Source: Bacteroidota bacterium
Lineage (GTDB): Bacteria; Bacteroidota; Bacteroidia; Chitinophagales; Chitinophagaceae
NCBI GenBank assembly: GCA_026391455.1
Contig: JAPLEH010000043.1
Coordinates: 1 to 64,000 of the forward strand
Direction: 5' to 3'
DNA: 64,000 bases
Part shown: positions 1-7,878 of the stretch, piece after piece
Layout of the letters: each line of letters begins with the position of its first letter
How positions within the stretch are numbered: the stretch's first letter is position 1
Notes under the pieces: model-generated
What the model was told of the DNA's origin: nothing
Databases searched by the model: none
Seen by the model: the letters and a program-made list of their open reading frames with translations, nothing else
Position numbers and translations under genes: made by a program

Positions 1-163
1 CGGGAGTAAGGAAAATAAATACCAAAAACAACACCGAAGCAGCCAGCAGCCCGATAATAAACTTTACGTACCGATGCTGCGAAATGAAATAATCCAGCCA
101 GATGAGGTGATTGAGCTGCCGGCGGATGATGGTGGGGTGGTATTGGATGGGGATGGGGGACAT
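1..163 (-). CDS. N-terminal fragment of a membrane protein (partial)
   Basis: An open frame of 54 codons starts at an ATG (163-161) and runs off the left edge without a stop. The product begins MSPIPIQYHPTIIRRQ. A basic and aromatic stretch (WLDYFISQHRYVK) is followed by a hydrophobic segment from about residue 37 that looks like a first membrane span. The family cannot be identified from this fragment. It is separated from the next gene by about 145 bases of AT-rich DNA in which no feature was seen. The frame is short, so the call is tentative. Confidence 0.45.
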   Translation of the reverse strand, partial: MSPIPIQYHPTIIRRQLNHLIWLDYFISQHRYVKFIIGLLAASVLFLVFIFLTP

Positions 164-307
164 GGGTATTGAATACTATACTTTCTAGGTGGTAATATAA
201 TCCAGTATAAAATTATGATTAATTAGTTATCAAAGATGTTTGAGCTATACTTTACATACTTTCTTTGAATGAATTATAAGATTTGAGCTAAAACTAATGT
301 TGAAAAA

Positions 308-982
308 TCACTGTTGACCAGTATGCCAGACAACCTCGGAAGGATCGTTAAATATTGCTAGTCTACCTTCGTACTTGTTAACTACATTATATCCAACGAC
401 TTTTTTTTCATTCTGTAAGGAAGTGCCTATCTGTATATAGATGTAGATGGCTGTATCAGGACTTTCCATATAAGCCTTTTTGTCCTGTTTGTTTAGAATA
501 AAGTTATTATTATAGAGATGGGAATTTTTTTCTTTAATTGCCTGCTTGTAAAGCAGTCCTGATACCTCTGATAATTCAATATTATGAATAGTATTATCAA
601 GTTCACCAATTAATTGATTTAAGAAAAATCCGATTTTAATCGGCTTTTTAAGATTGTCATAATACCGGATTTTATAAGCGTCCTGAATAATATTCAGGAA
701 AACAGGATCAATTTTTTTAGTAACATCATAATGATGTTTTTCTAAAAGAGCTTTCAATTTGCCGATATTGTCAAGGTGGTAGTTATACCTTTCCTTTTCC
801 TTTAAAGAAAATACAAGTACAGCTTTAAGGTATTTTTCTATGGCTGTGCTCGCAAGAGTTAATCCTTGAACAAAAAAACCATTATTCAGCAGAAACCTGG
901 CAGCGATATAATCTCTGAAACCAAGATCAGTTAACGATGATCCAATGGATTGTTTTTCTACCCATGATATATTTTTGTTCAT
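308..982 (-). CDS. HEPN-like domain protein
   Basis: The product is 224 residues from the ATG at 982; the frame is open further upstream but would overlap the preceding gene. Residues 20-110 resemble HEPN domains: a DYIAARFLLNNG helix, an ASTAIEKYLKAVL helix matching the typical AxxAiEkxLKA signature, and an H..L..L segment. The catalytic R-x4-6-H motif of HEPN ribonucleases is not evident; the nearest candidate reads KIRYYDNL without a histidine. A binding or regulatory role is therefore more likely than RNase activity. The C-terminal 80 residues are not recognised. It is the last gene of a minus-strand series, just after an LRAT-like gene, which suggests a functional pair. The HEPN call is a family-level inference. 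Confidence 0.6.
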   Translation of the reverse strand: MNKNISWVEKQSIGSSLTDLGFRDYIAARFLLNNGFFVQGLTLASTAIEKYLKAVLVFSLKEKERYNYHLDNIGKLKALLEKHHYDVTKKIDPVFLNIIQDAYKIRYYDNLKKPIKIGFFLNQLIGELDNTIHNIELSEVSGLLYKQAIKEKNSHLYNNNFILNKQDKKAYMESPDTAIYIYIQIGTSLQNEKKVVGYNVVNKYEGRLAIFNDPSEVVWHTGQQ

Positions 983-1028
983 ATAAATTTCGGATAGGTT
1001 GATTTGACGGATATTTTTATTTGTTAGC

Positions 1029-1472
1029 CTATTTACTTCCGAGGATAGCAGCAAAAAGTAATACCACCCCACCTAGAACAACACCTTTTTCCAAATTTTC
1101 AACCTGTTCACTTCTGGGAACACCAGTTTGTACAAAATTTTTATAGTGTTCACAATTGTTCGATAAATAATTATAGTCGTTCTCCCCCAATTTGGATAAA
1201 GCTCTTTTTATTGCTTGATTTCGTTGCAACATTGTTCCGACGAAACGTTCAATTCTGTTGGGTTCAAGTGTTTGCAGAAACTCATTAAGTTCATTTTGGT
1301 CTATTAATCTTGTTCCTTTAGTATAATTGGCGGCAAATAAGGGTTCATTTTTGGTATTTCTTCCCAGGAAAATTGCAAAATGATCTACCATCCCAAAAAA
1401 TTTTTTTTTCAGCACAATCACATCGGCCGGATTAAGTTTGTTTTGTCTCACTACTAATTCGATATAATTCAT
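1029..1472 (-). CDS. LRAT-domain protein with C-terminal membrane anchor
   Basis: This 147-residue protein has the hallmarks of the LRAT/PLAAT family in the permuted NlpC/P60 fold. An N-terminal catalytic-histidine segment reads VDHFAIFLG (His31), and a cysteine motif reads NNCEHYKNFV (Cys107), close to the family NCEHFV signature. Residues 129-145 form a hydrophobic tail, the same layout as membrane-anchored eukaryotic PLAAT proteins. Family members are thiol acyltransferases or phospholipases, so an action on membrane lipids is possible here but is inference. It lies 46 bases upstream of the HEPN-like gene on the same strand and about 100 bases downstream of an unrecognised gene. It is at the distal end of the restriction-modification island. 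Confidence 0.7.
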   Translation of the reverse strand: MNYIELVVRQNKLNPADVIVLKKKFFGMVDHFAIFLGRNTKNEPLFAANYTKGTRLIDQNELNEFLQTLEPNRIERFVGTMLQRNQAIKRALSKLGENDYNYLSNNCEHYKNFVQTGVPRSEQVENLEKGVVLGGVVLLFAAILGSK

Positions 1473-1569
1473 AAAAATTTATTTATTCAAAAGTAATACA
1501 GGGAACACCTGTTTTACCAAGCCAGCGACATTGTTACAGTTCGAATTACAGTTGGAAATACAGTAGATA

Positions 1570-2430
1570 TTACCTGAATAGCTGTACCCATTTATCAATA
1601 CGAGATTGATTCTCAATCCATTGTGTTTTATTTTGCTTGAGGGCATTTAAACGTGTGCCGGCTTGCTTATTATTCAAAAAAACTTTGTCGAAATCCTTTA
1701 AGTGAAAGCTCAGGACTTTATAAAACCCATCACAGCCGATATGGGTAACGAGTTTATGTTTTTTTAGCGTTGCGAAAAATTGTAAGGTCAGATTTGTAAG
1801 TGCAGGGTTGTATTCAAGGTTAAGGCAAGTATCTGGCTTTTCAAACAGTTTTGATAACCTAGCTTTCTTTAAAAACAGCTTACGCTCTATAAGAATATTT
1901 ATCAATTCTGCCTTTTGTATTGGTTTTCCTTTCCAGATATACGAAGGTATTATATGTGGATTGAAAGCAACTTCTGATTGTTGAAGACTTCTCCTATGAT
2001 AAAAAAATGATTCAAGTTTTAAAAACTTATGTAGCTGCGTATAGTCATAGTTGAATAGGTTACAAGTATCTTTCAGAGCAATTTCAATGGTACGGGTTAA
2101 AGCTACCGATGAGTCAATGAATTTGTACAGATTTTTCAAAACTTCAACAGATATATCACTGAGAAGATTTTCAATCAACTCTGCCTTTTCCAAATCCTTT
2201 TCTTCTCTGATCCGTTGATTCACAATGACAAGTAAATTGCTGGAAATATGTGCGATCGGTAGAATTTTGCATTCGTTGATTAGTTTATCTTTCTCATTAA
2301 TATGTACATTTAGCTGTGCTACAGTCCTTGTAAGGGGTTCAAACAAATTGTATTCTTCCAACTTGGCTGATAGGTCAGCAGCTGATTTGTCGACGTATAA
2401 AGAGGACAGAATGGATTTCAAATTGATCAT
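1570..2430 (-). CDS. Hypothetical protein, 286 residues
   Basis: The frame runs uninterrupted from ATG at 2430 to its stop. No confident family match was made. The protein is largely helical in appearance, with no signal peptide or membrane span. A segment near residues 160-195 (YIWKGKPIQKAELINILIER) faintly recalls the tryptophan-anchored repeat of the Bacteroidota RteC mobilisation regulators. That likeness is too weak for a name. It is co-oriented with the upstream restriction genes (74-base gap) and with the LRAT and HEPN genes downstream, so it probably belongs to the same imported block. Its base composition is AT-rich like its neighbours. Confidence 0.6.
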   Translation of the reverse strand: MINLKSILSSLYVDKSAADLSAKLEEYNLFEPLTRTVAQLNVHINEKDKLINECKILPIAHISSNLLVIVNQRIREEKDLEKAELIENLLSDISVEVLKNLYKFIDSSVALTRTIEIALKDTCNLFNYDYTQLHKFLKLESFFYHRRSLQQSEVAFNPHIIPSYIWKGKPIQKAELINILIERKLFLKKARLSKLFEKPDTCLNLEYNPALTNLTLQFFATLKKHKLVTHIGCDGFYKVLSFHLKDFDKVFLNNKQAGTRLNALKQNKTQWIENQSRIDKWVQLFR

Positions 2431-2504
2431 GTTGCGGAGTCATTAACTGCTTAATATATCTGAAATTCTATTTGTTGCTTTTTATAAGTTATTTGATATA
2501 CTCT

Positions 2505-3497
2505 TTAAAAAACATCTGCCAAACTCTTTGCCTCTAGTAACCTGTCTATTGATGTGTACCTGGGGGCCTGCGGAGCAAGGCCTTTTTTGGACTTATCCAG
2601 GGGAATCGCTTTTATCTTAATTGCTTTGTCTTTGAAATACAAAATATACTTATTCGTGTCGTTCCACTTTTCAATTTTTGAAACCTCAGCATAATAGGTA
2701 ATTGCCGATACAGGCGCTACCTGATATGCGGCAATGTATTTGATTTTATCCAGCATGGAGGCGTGAATCCGGATAGCGTACCAGCAATTCTTTTTTAAAA
2801 ATTCTTGCTCAAAACCTTCCTCCCTAGCCGCCACCACAACGGTATTCAGGTCCTCTGCTTTGATGTCCGATTTGGAGGATTCTGTGAGTTCTCTGATATC
2901 TGCGTTAAATGGAGTGAATTTATGTATCCTGTCCGAACCATTGAAAAATGTCTGAAACTCAAGAATGTCTGTGTCCATAGTGAGCTGGCTCAATACATTT
3001 TCAAGTTCGGGGGTTGATTGGTCAATGATTACAATGGCCGCAACTGTTTTTTCAAAAATGATGCTTTCTAAAAAATCATCAATGTTTCTGTATCCGGCAG
3101 CTTTTAATCCCTTTTCCGCCTTCTCAAGAGCCGATTTATCTGACATAATATGCTCCAGTAGGAATGCTTTTATTTTTCTTCCGCTTGCTTTATATGAAAT
3201 GGCAAATTTGAGTAGCTGAGAACCAATATGTTTATAGGGGTCGTGGCTGGAAAGCTCATTCTCAATAATATACAATCTTGGTTCTTGCTCGAACGAAAAA
3301 TCTATCAGGTAGCCATCTGGTATGGTAATGATGCTGTCTCCAATTCTCTTTTTAATATCAATGTATATGGACTGATTGCCGAAGATATGCCGGGACTGCT
3401 GCACAATTACCTGTTCAAATTCTTTCTCTGATGGATACTCATAGTAAGAATAAGTGAAGTCGCTGTGTAAGATTTTTTCCATTATATTAAAATTCAT
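2505..3497 (-). CDS. Probable PD-(D/E)XK-like protein of the restriction operon
   Basis: The protein has 330 residues, and its start codon overlaps the stop of the Res gene by 4 bases (ATGA), implying translational coupling. In the N-terminal 100 residues, EKEFEQVIVQ is followed by IPDGYLIDF (Asp61) and then LYIIENELS (Glu79/Glu81), with HIGSQLLKF behind. This strand-strand-helix order with an acidic pair is typical of PD-(D/E)XK nucleases. The usual lysine is replaced (E-N-E rather than E-x-K), so it may be a divergent or inactive nuclease. The C-terminal half is unrecognised and has a YAIRIHASMLDKIKYIAAY core. It probably acts with the type III-like complex; this is inferred from position. 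Confidence 0.55.
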   Translation of the reverse strand: MNFNIMEKILHSDFTYSYYEYPSEKEFEQVIVQQSRHIFGNQSIYIDIKKRIGDSIITIPDGYLIDFSFEQEPRLYIIENELSSHDPYKHIGSQLLKFAISYKASGRKIKAFLLEHIMSDKSALEKAEKGLKAAGYRNIDDFLESIIFEKTVAAIVIIDQSTPELENVLSQLTMDTDILEFQTFFNGSDRIHKFTPFNADIRELTESSKSDIKAEDLNTVVVAAREEGFEQEFLKKNCWYAIRIHASMLDKIKYIAAYQVAPVSAITYYAEVSKIEKWNDTNKYILYFKDKAIKIKAIPLDKSKKGLAPQAPRYTSIDRLLEAKSLADVF

Positions 3498-6133
3498 TTG
3501 CCCAATTCCGAAACAGAAGAGACCTGTTTGTAAACAATGTCTTTGAATTGTTTAAAATGCTCGCTTCCGCATTTTATTTTCAGCTTCTCACTTCCCCTTA
3601 ATTCCTGACCAGCACTCTTCGTTTCTGAAACAAAATATATTTTACTCACATCTTTAAATACCACTGCCCAATCGGGATTATATGTGCCTATAGGCGTGTT
3701 TATTTTAAACCAAAATGGTAGTTTAAAATAGAATTCTACATTTTCGCTACTCTCACAGTCCTTAGCAAACTGGCTTTCAACATCAGATTGCAAAGGAATC
3801 AGATTTTCATAAATCGTTTTTTCCGGCTCTGTTACTTTATGGGTGAATTTGTCAATGTATATTTCCAGTTCATTATCTTCAAACAATTTCATTTCATATA
3901 CCTTGCTGCCAATTTTTTCATACTTGATTCCTTCAATCATTAATTCATATAGTACTTTACGTGTTGCCAATACCACATTATCCATGAATAATTGCGGATT
4001 AATCAACACTTCAGCAATCCGGCCTGATTTTTTTAATATCTCCAGGATAGTGGAACGTGTTAATTCGGTCTTTGATTGAATATAACCCAGCATATCAGGC
4101 ATTTCTAAAGGTATGCCATAGTCGTTATTGCCGCTATCACTAAGCAATAAGCCTTTTATCCCTTCATCAGTAATTTTTACAAAATTTTTATTGCTGCGAA
4201 TCGATGGCTTTTTAGTTTCTGGTATTTCTTTTACAGCTTTTGCTGCCAATGTAATTAATTCAGCAGTGTCGTAATTAACACTGTATTTGGTATGAAATTT
4301 TATCTTATCCCATATTTGCAAAAACTTAGGATCTGCTTCAAAACCTTTACGAAGCTTCACTTTTTGTTTGTTGCACTTATCTTTTATTCTTCCGCTAAAA
4401 TCCACCCCGCAATCCTGTTCAATTTCTTTTTGCAGTGCTTTAGCAAATTCTTCGTAAGACTCATTGGCAACAACGGTGAGCCGGTTTATGCTTCTGTCAA
4501 AAATCCGCTGCCCTTCATTATTTACACTCAGACGCAGCCCCCGGCCAATTTCTTGCCGCTTTTTAATTTCAGATTTTGTTTCATTTAATGTACATATCTG
4601 GAATACGTTTGGATTGTCCCAGCCTTCTCTCAGCGCCGAGTGGCTGAAAATAAAGCGCAAGGGCGTATTTATATCAAGCAGCCTTTCTTTATCCTGCATG
4701 ATGAGTTTATAGGTGTCATCATCCGCTTGTGTTTCGCCGCCAGTATCTTTTACTTTTCCTTTATTGTCCTGTGAAAAATACCCTTCATGCAGGTCTTCAA
4801 CTTTGTTTGATATTAAATCTTTGAATATTGGTTTTGCAATTTCTTCCTGATATATTTCTTCAAACCATTTAGCGAATCTGCCCGGAACTTTGTTTCCATT
4901 GATATCGTACTCCCGGTAATTTTTTACTTTATCAATAAAAAATAATGAAAGCACTTTAATGCCTTTAATGCGCAGTTGCTTTTCTTTTCTTAAATGCTCC
5001 TCTATGGTTTTACGAATCATAAATTTCATGACTTCATCATTCATCCCCCCCTGGCTTTGTCCAACTCCTAATACAACACCGTTAGTTAGTTCTATGTGCT
5101 GGCTTCCAAAATCAATTTCATATACCTTCAATCCATCATAGCGGTCATTTCTCCCGCTTAATTCAAACAAATCATTCTTTTTAGCGTTTGCCGTAACTAT
5201 TTTTCTCTTTACTCCATCGGGTGTATTTACATCAATCTTTATTTTGGCTGTAATACTATTTCCAGACCGGTTAACAGATTCTACTTGGATATAAGCACTG
5301 TTAAAATCGTTTTCACTTAATACTGAGTCAACTTCAATCTGTTTCACCAAACCCAGATCATATGCCTTTACAGGGTTAAGCGAATACATAAGATTATATA
5401 AATTGGTATGTGTGGCGGAGTAGCGAAGGGTGCAAAGCGGGTTCAGGTTTTCAATAGCTTTTTTCCTGATTTCCGTTTCCATGTTCTGAGGTTCATCCAC
5501 AATCACAATGGGGTTTGTGCATTGTATAAACTCTATAGGTTTTTTACCTGTTAACTTGTCATTAGCTTTATTAATAATATTTTCGTCCTTCGCAAAAGAG
5601 TCAATGTTAATAACAAGAATCTGGATAGCATTGCCACTTGCAAAACCACGAAGGTTGGATACTTTTTTACTGTCGTACACTTCGGGGTTCACTTGTACTT
5701 TGTCATACAAGGTTTGAAAATGTTCATGGGTAATCTGCAGGTTTTTCAGCACTCCTTCCCGAATGGCAACCGAGGGTACTACAATGACAAATTTTTTAAA
5801 ACCATATAATTTGTTCAGCTCAAAAATGGTACGGAGGTACACATATGTTTTGCCCGTACCCGTTTCCATCTCAACTGTAAAGTTCATTCCCTCAAGGGCT
5901 TTTTTATTATTCTTTATTTCATTGGCAGACTGAATTGTTTTTACATTTTCCCAAATCTGTTCTGCAGACAAGGTAAGTCTGTTGCCAAATCCATTTTCGG
6001 AATGAAGTGTGCCTGCCGGATTGATACTATATTCAAAATCCCCACCATTTAAAGATTGGCCTTCAAATATATCGGTGATGGATTTTATCGCATCCAATTG
6101 ATATTCCTGGTTGCTATCGAAGTGTAGTTTCAC
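3494..6133 (-). CDS. Type III restriction enzyme Res-like subunit (helicase-nuclease)
   Basis: The 879-residue product carries superfamily 2 helicase motifs in order: motif I METGTGKT (89-96), motif II DEPQ (213-216), motif III SATHTN (239-244), and a late motif RQEIGRGLRLSVN. A C-terminal nuclease-type motif reads NPDWAVVF...VSETK, with the acidic residue near 821 and ETK at 837-839. That matches the PD-(D/E)XK domain of type III Res subunits. The enzyme would translocate with ATP and cleave DNA lacking the Mod methylation. Its start overlaps the DUF4276 gene by 4 bases and its stop overlaps the following nuclease-like gene by 4 bases. Unlike classic mod-res pairs, it is separated from mod by two genes. 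Confidence 0.9.
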   Translation of the reverse strand: MKLHFDSNQEYQLDAIKSITDIFEGQSLNGGDFEYSINPAGTLHSENGFGNRLTLSAEQIWENVKTIQSANEIKNNKKALEGMNFTVEMETGTGKTYVYLRTIFELNKLYGFKKFVIVVPSVAIREGVLKNLQITHEHFQTLYDKVQVNPEVYDSKKVSNLRGFASGNAIQILVINIDSFAKDENIINKANDKLTGKKPIEFIQCTNPIVIVDEPQNMETEIRKKAIENLNPLCTLRYSATHTNLYNLMYSLNPVKAYDLGLVKQIEVDSVLSENDFNSAYIQVESVNRSGNSITAKIKIDVNTPDGVKRKIVTANAKKNDLFELSGRNDRYDGLKVYEIDFGSQHIELTNGVVLGVGQSQGGMNDEVMKFMIRKTIEEHLRKEKQLRIKGIKVLSLFFIDKVKNYREYDINGNKVPGRFAKWFEEIYQEEIAKPIFKDLISNKVEDLHEGYFSQDNKGKVKDTGGETQADDDTYKLIMQDKERLLDINTPLRFIFSHSALREGWDNPNVFQICTLNETKSEIKKRQEIGRGLRLSVNNEGQRIFDRSINRLTVVANESYEEFAKALQKEIEQDCGVDFSGRIKDKCNKQKVKLRKGFEADPKFLQIWDKIKFHTKYSVNYDTAELITLAAKAVKEIPETKKPSIRSNKNFVKITDEGIKGLLLSDSGNNDYGIPLEMPDMLGYIQSKTELTRSTILEILKKSGRIAEVLINPQLFMDNVVLATRKVLYELMIEGIKYEKIGSKVYEMKLFEDNELEIYIDKFTHKVTEPEKTIYENLIPLQSDVESQFAKDCESSENVEFYFKLPFWFKINTPIGTYNPDWAVVFKDVSKIYFVSETKSAGQELRGSEKLKIKCGSEHFKQFKDIVYKQVSSVSELGK

Positions 6134-6795
6134 TGTGCTGTTGCTTTTGCTATAATTGTATCAATCCAGTTTTTAAACCTTGGGCATTTTGCTAAAATGG
6201 GGGCTATCCCATTTTCAAGAGCAATCATTGGCCCATGGAACGGTTTTACATATTTCTTTGGTATTATAGTAAATGTGTCTTTCAGTCGTACAGATGGTGC
6301 GGTCGCTGCTCCGTCATTTATCATTTCAGGATTTGGGTACCGATTTATTACATATTGAATGTGATTTGTAATTTTTGGAAAATAGGTTTGAAAACCTTTA
6401 ATATCCGAAAAAAGCAAACCTTCAAACTCATGAAGCTGGATATATGGAATCATTCTCGGATTATTTAAATCATTGCTTATTTCCTGTTCAATTAATTGCA
6501 CACTATTATTTCTAAAAGGCAGGGCTAATGCGGCTGTATAGCCTGGAAAATCTTTCCGCAGTTCATAAAAATCTATTAAAGAAGTAACAATACAGGTTGG
6601 ATCTGAAACTAAAAGGTTTGATGCATTGGCTCTGTATTTTTCATATCTGATATCCCCGCCGTAATGACCTGGGCTTGTTTCAATAGGTATAGGCACCGCA
6701 TTAATTATACCAAAGCCGCTTAAATATGGTCCAATCAGGCTATTTACAAACTCTTCCTCGGTAGGGCCTTCTACAATTATATTGACTGTTCTCAT
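6130..6795 (-). CDS. DUF4276 family protein (TOPRIM-like)
   Basis: The start was chosen at the ATG at 6795, because it overlaps the ATPase stop by 4 bases and leads straight into VNIIVEGPTEEEFV, a TOPRIM-like glutamate motif. The length is 221 residues. Further acidic positions follow in SLIDFYELRKDFPG (about residues 72-85) and YIQLHEFEGLLFSD, both typical of DUF4276. The TOPRIM fold is found in nucleases and primases and in the AriB effector of PARIS defence systems; a nuclease role here is inference. Its stop overlaps the Res start by 4 bases. Together with the upstream ATPase it forms a two-gene module inside the restriction operon. A longer start at 6858 is open but would overlap the ATPase by 67 bases. 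Confidence 0.75.
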   Translation of the reverse strand: MRTVNIIVEGPTEEEFVNSLIGPYLSGFGIINAVPIPIETSPGHYGGDIRYEKYRANASNLLVSDPTCIVTSLIDFYELRKDFPGYTAALALPFRNNSVQLIEQEISNDLNNPRMIPYIQLHEFEGLLFSDIKGFQTYFPKITNHIQYVINRYPNPEMINDGAATAPSVRLKDTFTIIPKKYVKPFHGPMIALENGIAPILAKCPRFKNWIDTIIAKATAQ

Positions 6796-7868
6796 CTTGG
6801 CCGCCCTCCCAAAATATTTTTCTCCCACAATTCTCCCAATGAATAATCTTTTAACCAAACAGCCAGTGACTCTTCGGTGTGTCTTTTGAAAACTGTTTCA
6901 TGGTTGTTTTCTCTCTGTACTACTAAAATGTCTTCCGGAGCAAATTCATTAACCAGGTTTACAGACTGTGTGGAAATAATTATCTGTGACGTATCGGAAA
7001 CACTTAGAAGCATTGCAGCTAACTTGCTAATAGCAAATGGGTGCAAGCCCAGCTCTGGCTCATCAATTACAATGGTGGCGGGCGGTTTTGGCTGCAATAG
7101 TAGTGTGGCTAAACAAATCATTCGTAATGTGCCATCTGATAAATTGTGTGCTGTAAACAACTGATCAAATCCTTTTTCTTTCCATCTTAGAAATATCTGT
7201 TCGGAATTAAGCTCATCAGGCACCAGGTAAAAGCTATCAAAGAAAGGTGCAATTGATTGTACAACTCTTTCAATCATCCTAAAACTTTCAGGGCTTGATT
7301 CCTGTAGCCTGTACAGAAATGCAGCTAAATTACCACCATCTTCCTGCAAAAAAGCATAATCAATTAGATTACAAGGCTGCTTTACTTTAGAGTTAAATCC
7401 TGTATCATGAAAGTGAAATAGTTTCAAGTCATTTAGATTGTCTCTTAAATAGCTGGATCTGTGCCATCTGTGATTTTTTAGTTCGCTTTCTAACCTTAAA
7501 GAGTTATCTATTTCAAGGTCTCCCTGAGTGGTATTAGTCCACTCGTCCCGAAAGATTAAACTACCCGTTAGATCAGGTATTAAAGTAAATGCGTATTCAT
7601 TTTCATACTCATTATCAAATGTTATAGTTCCGCTTAAATAACTTGAATATTTACGTCCAAAAAATAGAAAATTATCAGCCCGTCCATTTTGAATAATATA
7701 TGTTTGAAGTTGCCTTGTATAGAGTTTATTCAAAAATTTAAAAAAACTGATAAAATTACTTTTGCCAGCACCGTTAGCCCCAATCAATACATTGACCGGT
7801 TTTAATTCTACAACACCCGAATCCTTAATTGACTTAAAATTTTGTATGTGAATAGACTGTATGCCCAT
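6792..7868 (-). CDS. AAA family ATPase (OLD/RecF-like)
   Basis: The 358-residue product opens with IHIQNFKSIKDSG and a Walker A site GANGAGKS (30-37). An ABC-type signature LSDGT lies at 243-247, Walker B VIDEPELGLHP at 267-277, and a sensor-like IIISTQS around 297-302. This is the architecture of AAA_21/AAA_15 proteins related to RecF, OLD nucleases and the AriA ATPase of PARIS. It lacks a fused TOPRIM domain, which is supplied by the next gene with a 4-base overlap. It starts 10 bases after the mod stop. The likely role is an ATP-dependent sensor or scaffold gating the TOPRIM partner; this is drawn from related systems and not shown by the sequence. Confidence 0.85.
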   Translation of the reverse strand: MGIQSIHIQNFKSIKDSGVVELKPVNVLIGANGAGKSNFISFFKFLNKLYTRQLQTYIIQNGRADNFLFFGRKYSSYLSGTITFDNEYENEYAFTLIPDLTGSLIFRDEWTNTTQGDLEIDNSLRLESELKNHRWHRSSYLRDNLNDLKLFHFHDTGFNSKVKQPCNLIDYAFLQEDGGNLAAFLYRLQESSPESFRMIERVVQSIAPFFDSFYLVPDELNSEQIFLRWKEKGFDQLFTAHNLSDGTLRMICLATLLLQPKPPATIVIDEPELGLHPFAISKLAAMLLSVSDTSQIIISTQSVNLVNEFAPEDILVVQRENNHETVFKRHTEESLAVWLKDYSLGELWEKNILGGRPR

Positions 7869-7878
7869 TTTGTAATGT

